Assembly: GCF_008973665.1 (NCBI RefSeq)
Contig: NZ_WACP01000013.1
Span: 162,792 to 226,791, forward strand
DNA length: 64,000 nucleotides
Reading direction: 5' to 3'
DNA from: Paenibacillus tengchongensis
GTDB lineage: Bacteria; Bacillota; Bacilli; Paenibacillales; Paenibacillaceae
Made by a program: the position numbers and the translations under genes
Shown here: positions 1 to 7,806 of the stretch, in pieces
Layout of the letters: each line of letters opens with the position of its first letter
Position numbering within the stretch: the stretch's first letter is position 1
Notes under the pieces: model-generated
Seen by the model: the letters and a program-made list of their open reading frames with translations, nothing else
What the model was told of the DNA's origin: nothing
Database searches by the model: none

Positions 1-1
1 A

Positions 2-211
2 AGCATGGGCAGCGGGGATACGGATGCCTTTGATTCAAACGGCGATCTTTATATTAACGGAGGAACCATTAATGTAGAAGCCACGTCTGCCTTTGACGCG
101 GATGGTACAGCTCAGTTGAACGGCGGCACGGTCACAGTGAATGGCGAACCAATCACTGAAATTACGCAATCCCGCGGAGGCGGGGGTGGCGGTGGCGGTC
201 GGCGCTTTTAG
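2..211 (+). CDS. C-terminal end of a carbohydrate-binding-domain-like protein (partial)
   Basis: The reading frame is open at the left edge, so only about the last 69 residues are present. They show two copies of a short repeat built around 'NGGTI/V' turns (LYINGGTINVEA and AQLNGGTVTVNGE), as in beta-helical carbohydrate-binding proteins of the Cthe_2159 type. The end is a run of eight glycines followed by RRF, which resembles the Gly-rich tails of some exported Firmicute proteins. The family is inferred from the repeat only. The last codons overlap DNA that also occurs beside the second toxin copy near 9230, so the gene end may have been shaped by that repeat. Confidence 0.6.
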   Translation, partial: SMGSGDTDAFDSNGDLYINGGTINVEATSAFDADGTAQLNGGTVTVNGEPITEITQSRGGGGGGGGRRF

Positions 212-244
212 GGGCGGGGCTTGAAATAGGTAAGGCAGTCAAAG

Positions 245-278
245 AATAGACCGCTTCCCGTGAGAAGGGCGGTCTATT
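245..278. terminator. bidirectional hairpin terminator (first copy)
   Basis: AATAGACCG at 245-253 pairs with CGGTCTATT at 270-278, with a second short stem CTTC/GAAG inside. The same outer stem recurs at 9264-9297 beside the intact toxin gene. It can end both the rightward transcript of the preceding gene and a leftward toxin transcript. Confidence 0.75.
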
Positions 279-354
279 TCTTGTTGAGGTAAGTTAGCAG
301 GTTCAGAATGAACATGCCAAACATGAACTTCCATGCGAAGGCTGAAGCTGCAAG
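274..354 (-). pseudogene. decayed copy of a holin-like type I toxin
   Basis: Read leftward, the last residues are FMFGMFILNLLTYLNKK, nearly the same as the end (FMFGMFIIALLTYLKKK) of the intact 29-residue toxin at 9293-9382. The flanking terminator and the DNA just before it are also shared. Here the expected N-terminal Met-Pro-Val-Glu-Val-Tyr segment is missing and no start codon with a ribosome binding site lies at the matching position. A strong promoter like that at 9476 is not evident. I call it a degenerate copy. A longer reading frame continues upstream to 606 but runs antisense through the next gene and is not credible. Confidence 0.6.
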
Positions 355-378
355 CTGAGTGAAGCAGGGGGTGCAAGG

Positions 379-999
379 GTGATTCTGAACAAAATCAAAC
401 CGGGCAGATGGATGAGGCGGCTTCTCTATGCCGGACTTGGCATTTTGCTGTTTGGCGCCGGATGGATATTGTTTTCTCAGGAGGAGGATAGGGAGCCGGA
501 GTATGTTAGCGTACCTGCGGATGAGATGGTGACGATCCCCTGGAACTTCGGATGGACACCGGCCATCAGCGTCACTCCAGGCATCCCGTTTGAGCTGCAG
601 GGCCATGATGAAACGCTGTATGAAGTAGCGGGAGATTCCCGCTACTTATGCGTGGAGGAAGGAGAACGGTTCGGCAGCTTAAGCAAAGCGGACAATGTCC
701 GGCAAGCGGGTGAGCGGTTCTACTGGAGCTTCATCTGCGGCAATTCGGTGAAGCAGCTCAATGAAGTGGGGACCTCATGGATCAGCATCGTCAGGAAGGA
801 GGAAGGGGCAGCCACCGGCTTGGTTCTGGTCCGCATCTCGCCCCCGCCGGACACGCCGGAGAACAAAGACAAGGGGCCTATTTTCACGGCAGAGATTATT
901 GCAAGCTTGGCTTTTCCCCGGCAGGGCGGGACCTACCAGCCTGTCTCGAGGAAGGCTTTGAAGGCTATTGAAGCGGAGTATAAGGAACGGTTTCCGTAA
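379..999 (+). CDS. membrane-anchored hypothetical protein
   Basis: 206 residues from a GTG start; an internal ATG at residue 13 is the alternative. After a basic N-terminus (KPGRWMRR) one hydrophobic segment at about residues 13-32 (LLYAGLGILLFGAGWILF) should anchor the protein, leaving a soluble domain of about 170 residues outside. I recognise no family or catalytic motif. The domain is rich in charged residues and Trp and ends in KAIEAEYKERFP. It is followed by a good terminator, so it is probably a single-gene unit. The start overlaps the end of the decayed toxin copy on the other strand. Confidence 0.65.
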   Translation: MILNKIKPGRWMRRLLYAGLGILLFGAGWILFSQEEDREPEYVSVPADEMVTIPWNFGWTPAISVTPGIPFELQGHDETLYEVAGDSRYLCVEEGERFGSLSKADNVRQAGERFYWSFICGNSVKQLNEVGTSWISIVRKEEGAATGLVLVRISPPPDTPENKDKGPIFTAEIIASLAFPRQGGTYQPVSRKALKAIEAEYKERFP

Positions 1000-1024
1000 G
1001 GCCAACCCCATCTTCACTTAAAAA

Positions 1025-1066
1025 AAGCTCAAGCCGGGCTTCCCATGCCGGCCTTGAGCTTATTTT
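1025..1066 (+). terminator. rho-independent terminator
   Basis: AAGCTCAAG at 1025-1033 pairs with CTTGAGCTT at 1053-1061, with an inner CCGG/CCGG stem, followed by TATTTT. It ends the 379-999 gene. Confidence 0.75.
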
Positions 1067-1691
1067 CTTCTATAGAGCTTTTCCCAGTCGTTGATACACC
1101 CCCTCCCTCTGAAAATTTATGCTTCTGTCGTAATACTTTCGCCATGTTCGTTCCGGGTAAATTCAGCGATGATAGAACCTGTAAGTCACATCCGTAAGGA
1201 TGAGCAAGATGATAATGCCAAGCGGCGTTCATCATACACCGGTTCTTATCCGGGCGGTCGTAACGAGGCGGAGATCTCAGGAAGATCCCGCAGTGCCGGC
1301 ATGTATGTTACGGTATCCTGTACGGCCCGTTCCGGTAAGAGTCACCTAGTGGGGTTCGATTCCCCAGTCGCCTTGGGAGCGATTCTGGCAGAGCACTCGA
1401 TTTCCATCGAGAATTGGAGCGTATTTAAGCAAAGGAAACCAATGGACAGAATCCCTGCGGCTGGTCTAGCGCACTGCGGGAAGGCTTTGCAATCCGTGGA
1501 TACCGGTATGGCGGAAACCCCGGCGGGTTGAGCAAGGACGGAATAGTAAGAAGGTGGCTGAAGTTTGAGCTAATCATCGGCTTCATCCGTTCTCTCAAGA
1601 CCACAGGCAGACCGCCTGTCTCAAACGTGATTCCGCCTGAACCGCAGCGGGATTCTGCCAACCATTGGTCAATCATGAAGGGGGTAGTATT
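1067..1691 (+). other. gene-free region with tRNA-like segments upstream of the slipin gene
   Basis: About 620 bases without a believable protein. Besides the cloverleaf at 1265-1374 there are further partial tRNA-like pieces. At 1384-1411 the bases GGCAGAGCA, typical of a D-arm, run into a CTCGA/TCGAG hairpin at 1396-1411 where an anticodon arm would be. At 1459-1495 GGTCTAGCGCACTG is D-arm-like. Further on, GTTTGAG (1563-1569) pairs with CTCAAAC (1620-1626) around an ACAGGC/GCCTGT hairpin at 1603-1619. A 146-codon frame over 1091-1531 has no ribosome binding site and no recognisable domain. The simplest reading is a structured leader or non-coding RNA, transcribed with or ahead of the slipin gene. 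Confidence 0.5.
1265..1374 (+). ncRNA. tRNA-mimicking RNA element (cloverleaf with enlarged third arm)
   Basis: The bases fold by hand into a cloverleaf. Acceptor-like stem: 1265-1271 with 1368-1374, seven pairs including two G-U. D-like arm: GATC at 1273-1276 and 1284-1287, with a GG in the seven-base loop. Third arm: TGCCGG at 1294-1299 with CCGGTA at 1332-1337, around 32 bases. T-arm: TGGGG at 1350-1354 with CCCCA at 1362-1366, around the seven-base loop TTCGATT, an exact tRNA T-loop. It cannot be a normal tRNA: the anticodon arm is replaced by a 44-base arm, and only one base separates acceptor and D stems. Bacterial Y RNAs are known to carry such tRNA-like modules, but no Ro60/TROVE gene is visible here. 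The fold is seen; the function is inferred. Confidence 0.55.
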
Positions 1692-2807
1692 ATGTTTAAG
1701 CCAATCACGATTCAAGCGGACCAGCGCGGTCTGCTCTTTCATAAGGGAAGTTATGTGAAACGGCTGCTTCCCGGCACCTACCGCTACTTATCGTGGACGC
1801 AGCATACGGTAGTGGTGCTAAATATCGCCAAGCCGTTCGCCGTCGAGGGCAAAGACCTGCAGCTGTTCTTGCAGGACGAGGACCTCCTGCGGGAGCTCGA
1901 TGTCGTGCGCGTACCGGATTATGAGGTTGTCTTGCACTATGAAGACGGGCAGTTCATACAGCTGCTGAAGCCGGGGGTCTATGCTTATTGGAATCTCCTG
2001 AGAAAGCATACCTTCGTACATACAGATATCCGGCAGCCGGAAATTCCCGCCGGGATTGACCGTTCGGTGGTCATGAAGCTTACTCCGTATGTACAGTGCT
2101 GCGAAATCGCGAGCCATGAGTCCGGCTTTCTGTTCTATGATCATGCCCTCCAGCGGGAGCTTGCGCCCGGCAAATATTACTTCTGGAAAGGACCTGTCTC
2201 GGTGATGGTGAGAACGGTAGATCTGCGGCAGCAGCAAATGGATCTTATCGGCCAGGAAATGATGACCGAGGATAAGGTCACGTTGCGCCTGAACTTCGTC
2301 TGCCAGTACAAGATTGTGAATCCGCAGCGTGTGCTGGAGATGAAGGCCTTTGACGAGCAGATTCACATCCAGCTCCAGCTCCTGCTGCGGGAATATGTCG
2401 GGATGCAGAAATTAGACGATCTTCTGAAACGCAAAGAGGAAGTGGCATCCTTCATCCTGTCCCATATCCAGGAGAAGGGGGAGGAGTTCGGGGTACGCTT
2501 CCTCGGTGCGGGGGTGAAGGACGTGATTTTGCCGGGGGAGATGAAGGATATCCTTAACACCGTCCTGCTTGCCGAGAAGAAGGCCCAGGCGAACCTGATC
2601 ACCCGCCGGGAAGAGACGGCCTCGACGCGAAGCCTGCTCAATACGGCCAAGCTGATGGACGAGAATCAGACGCTGTTCCGGCTGAAGGAGCTGGAATTTC
2701 TGGAGAAGATCTGCGACAAAATCGGGTCCATCTCTGTAACGGGCGGCGGCGATCTGCTGGAGCGGTTAAGCTCGCTAATCGGCGAGGGGAAGGCGATGGG
2801 GAAATAA
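1692..2807 (+). CDS. slipin / SPFH (band 7) family protein
   Basis: 371 residues from the ATG after GAAGGGGG; an upstream GTG at 1665 lacks a site. Two related N-terminal modules are visible (ADQRGLLFHKGSYVKRLLPGTY near residue 10 and SHESGFLFYDHALQRELAPGKY near residue 140). An SPFH domain follows (residues about 170-310, with AGVKDVILPGEMKDILN), then a charged, probably coiled-coil tail (AEKKAQANLITRREETASTRSLLN). Slipins form membrane-associated oligomers, but there is no obvious transmembrane segment here, so this one may be peripheral. Slipins of this duplicated type are linked in Firmicutes to RtcB RNA-repair loci, and an RtcB operon lies 20 kb downstream. The tRNA-like element directly upstream supports that link. 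A strong terminator follows, so the RNA and the slipin form one unit. Confidence 0.85.
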   Translation: MFKPITIQADQRGLLFHKGSYVKRLLPGTYRYLSWTQHTVVVLNIAKPFAVEGKDLQLFLQDEDLLRELDVVRVPDYEVVLHYEDGQFIQLLKPGVYAYWNLLRKHTFVHTDIRQPEIPAGIDRSVVMKLTPYVQCCEIASHESGFLFYDHALQRELAPGKYYFWKGPVSVMVRTVDLRQQQMDLIGQEMMTEDKVTLRLNFVCQYKIVNPQRVLEMKAFDEQIHIQLQLLLREYVGMQKLDDLLKRKEEVASFILSHIQEKGEEFGVRFLGAGVKDVILPGEMKDILNTVLLAEKKAQANLITRREETASTRSLLNTAKLMDENQTLFRLKELEFLEKICDKIGSISVTGGGDLLERLSSLIGEGKAMGK

Positions 2808-2824
2808 ATAAACTCTACTTAAGG

Positions 2825-2872
2825 GCTTCAAGCCAGATGCGCAGCAAGCTGCGTCTGGTTTGAAGCTTTTTT
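2825..2872 (+). terminator. strong rho-independent terminator after the slipin gene
   Basis: GCTTCAA at 2825-2831 pairs with TTGAAGC at 2860-2866, extended inward by CCAGA/TCTGG and CAGC/GCTG to a two-base loop, then TTTTTT. Confidence 0.85.
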
Positions 2873-2919
2873 GTTTATAGAGCGGCCTTACTGACGACAA
2901 TGGCGGGGAGATAAATTAA

Positions 2920-2969
2920 TTGATTTTTATGCAGAAAGTTGTATAATCTACTTAATTAACGTTAATTAA
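2920..2969 (+). promoter_or_regulatory. promoter and 18-bp palindromic operator of the TetR operon
   Basis: TTGATT at 2920-2925 and TATAAT at 2942-2947 are 16 bases apart, a good SigA-type promoter. Immediately downstream, TTAATTAACGTTAATTAA at 2952-2969 is a perfect palindrome that would cover the start of transcription. Its place between this promoter and the TetR gene makes it the likely operator for autorepression and for control of the transport and hydantoinase genes behind it. Confidence 0.75.
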
Positions 2970-2990
2970 AAGTTGAAAAAGGGGATGGCC

Positions 2991-3572
2991 ATGACCAGGA
3001 ATAAGCTGAAGGAAGCCGCGCTGAGGCTGTTCGGGCAGAAGGGCTACGACGGGACGGCATTATCGGAGATAGCCAAGGAGGTCGGGGTGAAGACGCCAGC
3101 GATCTATGCATTTTTTGAGGGCAAGGAAGATTTGTTCATGACGGTGTTTGAGGAATCGATGAGCTCCTATACCGAGTTTATTCAAGCTCTCACGGACAGC
3201 GGCGAAGGGATGGATACGGAGAAGAAGCTGCATGAGCTGCTGATCCGCCATTATGATTTTCAGCGGAACCGGCGTGAGCTGGCCGTATTTACGTTCCGGT
3301 ATCTGGTGTTCCCGCCGAGCTTCTTGGAAGAGCGGCTGCAGGAGTCGTTCGAACGCTCCGACATGCTGCTGAGCGGGATTATTAACGGCATGATGCAGGA
3401 AGGACTGGACCGCGGCGAGCTGGCCGACCTTCCGCTGGAGACGCTGACGGATGCGTTCCTCACGCTGATGGACGGGCTGGGTGTGCAGTATAACTACTAT
3501 AAGACGCCGGAGCTGTTCGAGCGGAAGCTGGAGCACGGGTTCGAACTGTTCTGGAGAGCGGTCAAGGCTTAG
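2991..3572 (+). CDS. TetR family transcriptional regulator
   Basis: 193 residues. The ATG at 2991 is preferred because AAAAGGGG ends six bases before it; ATG 2985 touches the site. The N-terminal helix-turn-helix is clear (LKEAALRLFGQKGYDGTALSEIAKEVGVKTPAIYAFFEGKEDLF). The all-helical C-terminal part (residues about 50-190) would bind the effector and form the dimer, as in the family. It lies 38 bases ahead of the permease gene in the same direction, behind the palindromic operator, so it probably senses the substrate or product of the permease-DUF917-hydantoinase operon. The ligand cannot be told from sequence. Confidence 0.88.
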   Translation: MTRNKLKEAALRLFGQKGYDGTALSEIAKEVGVKTPAIYAFFEGKEDLFMTVFEESMSSYTEFIQALTDSGEGMDTEKKLHELLIRHYDFQRNRRELAVFTFRYLVFPPSFLEERLQESFERSDMLLSGIINGMMQEGLDRGELADLPLETLTDAFLTLMDGLGVQYNYYKTPELFERKLEHGFELFWRAVKA

Positions 3573-3610
3573 GCAATCAACTAGAATAGACAGAAGGCAG
3601 GGGTCAGAGG

Positions 3611-4900
3611 ATGAGCAACGAGACAAAAATACAGGATTACGAAAGAGAACCCGTCCCGCATCACCTGCGGAAATCATGGCTGTCCATGGCACTTGTCTGG
3701 ATCGCGATTGGCATTGATCTGTCGGCGATGTTTCTGGGAGCGCAGCTCGGTGCAGGAATGAGCATCGGCGATTCGCTTACCGCGGTGATTGTCGGGTCCA
3801 TTATCTTGGGAATGATCGGGGCCGTCTGTGCCTATGTCGGGGCCAAAACCGGCCTGTCGACGGCCATGCTGAGCCGGTTTCTGTTCGGCAATCAAGGGGC
3901 GCTGATCGTCTCCGTCATTCTGGGCATTTCCTCGCTGGGCTGGTTCGGGGTACAGGTGGGCTTCTTCGCTTCCAACTTCCAGACTGCGCTAAGCGAGCTG
4001 CTCGGCTGGCACTGGTCTCTTGGGGTATTATCCGTCATCGGCGGGCTACTGATGATGTCTACGGCCATCTGGGGCTACCGGGCGATTGAGCGGTTAAGCG
4101 TCTGGTCGGTGCCGCTGCTCGTGGTGTTTATCATCGTTGCGCTCGTTATGGCGCTGAACGGTGACGGCGGCAGTAAGGTCTGGCTGCCCTTTGAGGGTGA
4201 GGCGCTGCCGATGGGAACGGCTATTTCGCTGGTTATCGGCATCTTTGTACTCGGAACGGCGCTGTCTCCCGACATTGCGCGCTGGGCGAAGACGCCGAAG
4301 CATGCGATCTCGGCGGCGTTTATCGGCTTTTTTGTCGGCAACAGCTTTATGACGGTCATTGCCCTCTTCCTGTCCCGCGCGATGGATTCCGACGATCTGA
4401 CGGGCATCTTCCTGGCGCTGGGGCTGGGCATTCCGGCCATCATCGTGCTGACGCTGGCGCAATGGACGACCAACACGAACAATCTGTATTCTGCAGGGCT
4501 GGGCTTCTCCGTCGTATTCAAGCGGGTGCCGAAATCTGTGATTACAGTTATTGCCGGCCTGCTAGCGACGCTGCTAGCATACTTTGGCATTTATGACCGG
4601 TTTCTTACGTTCCTCACTTATATTACGATGCTGGTCGCTCCGCTGGGCGGCATTTATACAGCCGAATACCTGCTCGTGAATAAGGAGCGCTTCTCGTTCG
4701 AGGGGCTGGACAGCAACAGAAACTGGATTAGCCGCTCTATTGCGGTCTGGATCGTAGCCACCTTCTTCGGATTTATGACAACGGCAAGTCCGGACGGGCT
4801 GGGCTGGTTCCAGGTGACGCAGGTTCCGGCGCTCGACAGCTTCCTGATTGCTTTTATTTTGCAGGCATTGATTGGTAAGTGGGCCGTAAAGAAAGGATGA
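3611..4900 (+). CDS. NCS1 family nucleobase/hydantoin:cation symporter
   Basis: 429 residues, about twelve hydrophobic membrane segments. The N-terminus (PHHLRKSWLSMALVWIAIGIDLSAMFLGAQLG) has the pattern of the cytosine permease/purine-cytosine branch of the NCS1 family. The ribosome binding site GGCAGGGG precedes the ATG. It imports a nucleobase-like or hydantoin-like ring compound with a cation. It is followed after four bases by the DUF917 gene and then by the hydantoinase gene, so it probably brings in the substrate of those enzymes across the cytoplasmic membrane. The exact substrate is inferred from neighbours only. Confidence 0.85.
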   Translation: MSNETKIQDYEREPVPHHLRKSWLSMALVWIAIGIDLSAMFLGAQLGAGMSIGDSLTAVIVGSIILGMIGAVCAYVGAKTGLSTAMLSRFLFGNQGALIVSVILGISSLGWFGVQVGFFASNFQTALSELLGWHWSLGVLSVIGGLLMMSTAIWGYRAIERLSVWSVPLLVVFIIVALVMALNGDGGSKVWLPFEGEALPMGTAISLVIGIFVLGTALSPDIARWAKTPKHAISAAFIGFFVGNSFMTVIALFLSRAMDSDDLTGIFLALGLGIPAIIVLTLAQWTTNTNNLYSAGLGFSVVFKRVPKSVITVIAGLLATLLAYFGIYDRFLTFLTYITMLVAPLGGIYTAEYLLVNKERFSFEGLDSNRNWISRSIAVWIVATFFGFMTTASPDGLGWFQVTQVPALDSFLIAFILQALIGKWAVKKG

Positions 4901-4904
4901 CAGC

Positions 4905-6020
4905 ATGAATAACACAACCAGATTAACAAGCTTGGACGAACAAGCGGTGGAATATATTGCGGTAGGAGCGGCTGTGCTGGGCACAGGCGGCGGGGGCGAT
5001 CCCCATGTCGGCAAGCTGATGGCGCTGGAAGCGATCCGTAAGTATGGTCCGGTAGCGATCGTGCAGCTTGAGGATATGGACGACGATGGGCTGATTGTAC
5101 CGGTCTCGATGATTGGAGCGCCAACGGTGATGCTGGAGAAGATTCCTTCGGCTCAGCAGCTGACGAAACCACTGGATCTGCTTGAAAAAGAGCTCGGCCG
5201 ACCCGTAACGGCCGTCATGCCGATTGAGGTCGGCGGCGGCAATTCGCTGGTCCCGGTGCTTGCGGCGGCGCAGCGGGGGATTCCGCTGGTCGATGCCGAT
5301 GCGATGGGGCGGGCTTTTCCCGAGTCGCAGATGGTAACCTTCCATCTGGAGGGCATTCCCTGCAGCCCGGTGACGATGGCGGACGAGCGGGGCAACACCG
5401 CACTGCTGCATACGATTGACGGCGTATGGGAGGAGCGGCTGGCCCGCGCCCTGACGGTGGAGATGGGCGGCTCTGCCTCCATTTGCGATTACCCGCTGAC
5501 CGGAGCGCAGGCGAAGCGGAGCGCGATTGGCGGTACGCTGTCGCTGGCCTATGACATTGGCCGGACGCTGTTCGAAGCGAAGCAGCAGAAGCTGAATCCC
5601 GTGCAGGAGCTGCTGGCGCAGCTGGACGGCTATGCGCTGTTCCACGGCAAGGCCGTGGACATCCGCCGCCGGATGGACGGCGGGTTCACGCGCGGCGAAG
5701 CGGTGTTCGAAGGCACCGGTGCGGATAAGGGACGGTCGCTGCGGCTGTTCTTCCAGAACGAGTTCCTGCTCGCCACCGTAGAGGACGAGGCAATCGCAAT
5801 TACACCGGACCTGATAACGCTCCTTGATCAGGATACAGGCATGCCGGTGACGACGGAGAACCTGAAGTACGGCGCCCGGGTAACGGTCGCGGGCTTGCGG
5901 TGCGATGCCAAATGGCGTACGGCCAAAGGGATTGAGACGGCCGGGCCGCGCTATTTCGGCTACGATCTCGACTATGTGCCGATTGAGACGCTGGCTGCGA
6001 AGGGAGGTGGAGCGGAATGA
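4905..6020 (+). CDS. DUF917 family protein (S-methyl thiohydantoin desulfurase-like)
   Basis: 371 residues, the usual length for DUF917. Features include a Gly-rich start (AVLGTGGGGDPHVGKLMALEAI), IEVGGGNSLVPVLAAAQRGIPLVDADAMGRAFPE near residues 105-140, and a C-terminal RYFGYDLDYVPIE. The family is found beside hydantoinase/oxoprolinase genes, and some members act on thiohydantoin-type rings. Its stop overlaps the ATG of the hydantoinase gene by four bases (ATGA), so the two are translationally coupled and probably form one enzyme pair in the cytoplasm. The reaction in this strain is not known. Confidence 0.82.
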   Translation: MNNTTRLTSLDEQAVEYIAVGAAVLGTGGGGDPHVGKLMALEAIRKYGPVAIVQLEDMDDDGLIVPVSMIGAPTVMLEKIPSAQQLTKPLDLLEKELGRPVTAVMPIEVGGGNSLVPVLAAAQRGIPLVDADAMGRAFPESQMVTFHLEGIPCSPVTMADERGNTALLHTIDGVWEERLARALTVEMGGSASICDYPLTGAQAKRSAIGGTLSLAYDIGRTLFEAKQQKLNPVQELLAQLDGYALFHGKAVDIRRRMDGGFTRGEAVFEGTGADKGRSLRLFFQNEFLLATVEDEAIAITPDLITLLDQDTGMPVTTENLKYGARVTVAGLRCDAKWRTAKGIETAGPRYFGYDLDYVPIETLAAKGGGAE

Positions 6021-7606
6021 ACGGTACGATGAATAATGGAGCTTCTGCCGGACTGGAGAAGGCTTACCGCATCGGCATCGATGTGGGAGGCACGAATACG
6101 GACGCTGCGCTGCTGGATTCCAGCCTGCGCTGTGTCCACAAGGTGAAGGTGCACACGACCGCCGACGTCAACGAAGGCATCGTGGAGGCGGTCCGCCGGC
6201 TGCTGCAGGAGAGCGGCGTGGACGCCGCCGATATCCGCTATGCGATGCTGGGCACGACGCATTGCACGAATGCCATCGTCGAGCGCAAGCATCTGGGCCG
6301 GGTCGGCCTGATCCGCATCGGCGCTCCGGCGACGACGGCGGTTCCGCCGCTTGCCGGCTGGGACGCCACGCTGCGTACGGCCATTGGGCCGCACAGCTAT
6401 ATGGCCTCCGGCGGCTATGAATATGACGGCCGGAAGATTGCCGAGCTGGATGCGGCGGAGATTGCCGGGCTGTGCCGGCGGATGGCCGGTGAAGTCGACG
6501 CGGTGGCCCTGTGCGGCGTGTTCGCCCCCGTGAACCGCGAGCAGGAGAAGCTGGCCGGAGACATCGTCCGCGAGGTGCTGGGACCGGACATGCCGGTCAC
6601 GTTCTCCAGCGAGATCGGCAGCATCGGGCTGCTGGAGCGGGAGAACGCCTCCGTGCTGAACGCGGCGCTGCTGCAGGTCATTGCCGGCGTAGTGCGCGGC
6701 TTCGAGGCGGCGCTGAACGGCTTCGGCATTGATGCGCAGCTGTACATCTGCCAGAACGACGGCACGCTGATGAAGAGCGAATATGCGCTCCGCTATCCGA
6801 TCCTGACCATTGCCTGCGGCCCGACGAACTCGATCCGCGGTGCGGCGCATCTGTCGGGGCTGAGCGACGCGCTGGTCGTCGATATCGGCGGCACGACGAC
6901 GGATATCGGCGTGCTCGTGCAAGGCTTCCCGCGCCAGTCTTCGGCAGCGGTGGAGCTGGGCGGTATCCGCACGAACTTCCGGATGCCGGATATTCTGTCC
7001 ATCGGCCTCGGCGGCGGCACGATTGTGCGGCCTGACGGCCCGGGCGGCGTGACGGTCGGCCCGGACAGCGTCGGCTACGAGCTGACGAAGCGGGGCCGCA
7101 TCTTCGGCGGCGATACGCTGACGGCGACCGACGTAGCCGTCAAGCTGGGCCGCGCCGTGTGGCCGGGCACAGACAGCGCTGCGCTGGACGAGTCCGCCTG
7201 CCGCGAGGCGGATGCGGTGATGCAGCAGCTGCTGGAGGAAGCCATCGACCGGATGAAGACCAGCGCAGGCGACGTGGATGTCATTCTGGTCGGCGGCGGC
7301 AGCATCCTGGTGCCGGAGAAGCTGGCCGGTGCGGCCCGGATTATCAAGCCGGACCATTATGATGCGGCGAACGCCATCGGCGCGGCGCTGGGTGAGGTCA
7401 GCGGCGAGTCGGAGCGCATCTATTCGCTGGACGACTGGAAGTACGACGATGTCATCCACGATGCGAAGCAGAATGCCATGAACGAGGCGGCTGCCGCCGG
7501 GGCGGACCCGGAGACGGTGCAGATTGTATCCGTCGAGGACATTCCGCTTGCATACCTGCCGGGCAATGCGCTGCTGGTGAAGGTGAAGGCGGCGGGGAGG
7601 CTGTAA
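6017..7606 (+). CDS. hydantoinase/oxoprolinase family protein
   Basis: 529 residues. The N-terminal domain starts with YRIGIDVGGTNTDAALLD, the ATP-binding phosphate-1 loop of the ASKHA fold. A second phosphate loop is at DALVVDIGGTTTDIGVLV (about residues 290-305), and the adenosine motif VILVGGGSILVPEKLAG lies near residue 420. HyuA/OplahA proteins hydrolyse hydantoin-type or 5-oxoproline rings with ATP. At 529 residues it matches the shorter group that pairs with DUF917 rather than the long two-domain 5-oxoprolinases. Codon use is notably GC-rich, which creates long but meaningless antisense frames. A strong terminator follows at 7728. Confidence 0.85.
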   Translation: MNGTMNNGASAGLEKAYRIGIDVGGTNTDAALLDSSLRCVHKVKVHTTADVNEGIVEAVRRLLQESGVDAADIRYAMLGTTHCTNAIVERKHLGRVGLIRIGAPATTAVPPLAGWDATLRTAIGPHSYMASGGYEYDGRKIAELDAAEIAGLCRRMAGEVDAVALCGVFAPVNREQEKLAGDIVREVLGPDMPVTFSSEIGSIGLLERENASVLNAALLQVIAGVVRGFEAALNGFGIDAQLYICQNDGTLMKSEYALRYPILTIACGPTNSIRGAAHLSGLSDALVVDIGGTTTDIGVLVQGFPRQSSAAVELGGIRTNFRMPDILSIGLGGGTIVRPDGPGGVTVGPDSVGYELTKRGRIFGGDTLTATDVAVKLGRAVWPGTDSAALDESACREADAVMQQLLEEAIDRMKTSAGDVDVILVGGGSILVPEKLAGAARIIKPDHYDAANAIGAALGEVSGESERIYSLDDWKYDDVIHDAKQNAMNEAAAAGADPETVQIVSVEDIPLAYLPGNALLVKVKAAGRL

Positions 7607-7727
7607 GGCTGGAGGCAAGAGAGTCAAGCCGGGCAGTTGACCCGCTGTGGCGAGAGCGCAAAGTGGGCATGTTCGCCGCGGCGCGCGGTAACGCGGCTGT
7701 AAGCGAAGCGGGAAGAGAGCATAAAGA

Positions 7728-7763
7728 AGGCGGTACAGAGATCATTCTGTACCGCCTCTTTTT
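7728..7763 (+). terminator. terminator of the hydantoinase operon
   Basis: AGGCGGTACAGA at 7728-7739 pairs fully with TCTGTACCGCCT at 7746-7757 (12 pairs), followed by CTTTTT. Confidence 0.88.
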
Positions 7764-7806
7764 GCAATGTAATGGCTCTGCTTCTCCCATATTCGGCCAT
7801 ACGCAA

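Noticed and set aside
1350..1420. A true tRNA gene around the TTCGATT T-loop
   Set aside because: The segment before the T-arm has no seven-base anticodon loop at the right distance, and the hairpin at 1396-1411 has only a six-base loop and no T-arm of its own.
1091..1531. 146-codon open frame ahead of the slipin gene
   Set aside because: No ribosome binding site, unusual composition, and it runs through the T-arm and D-arm-like RNA elements. RNA structure explains the region better.
5972..7627. 551-codon antisense frame opposite the hydantoinase gene
   Set aside because: GC-rich codons of the real gene create long antisense frames. The translation is His/Arg/Gln-rich without domains.
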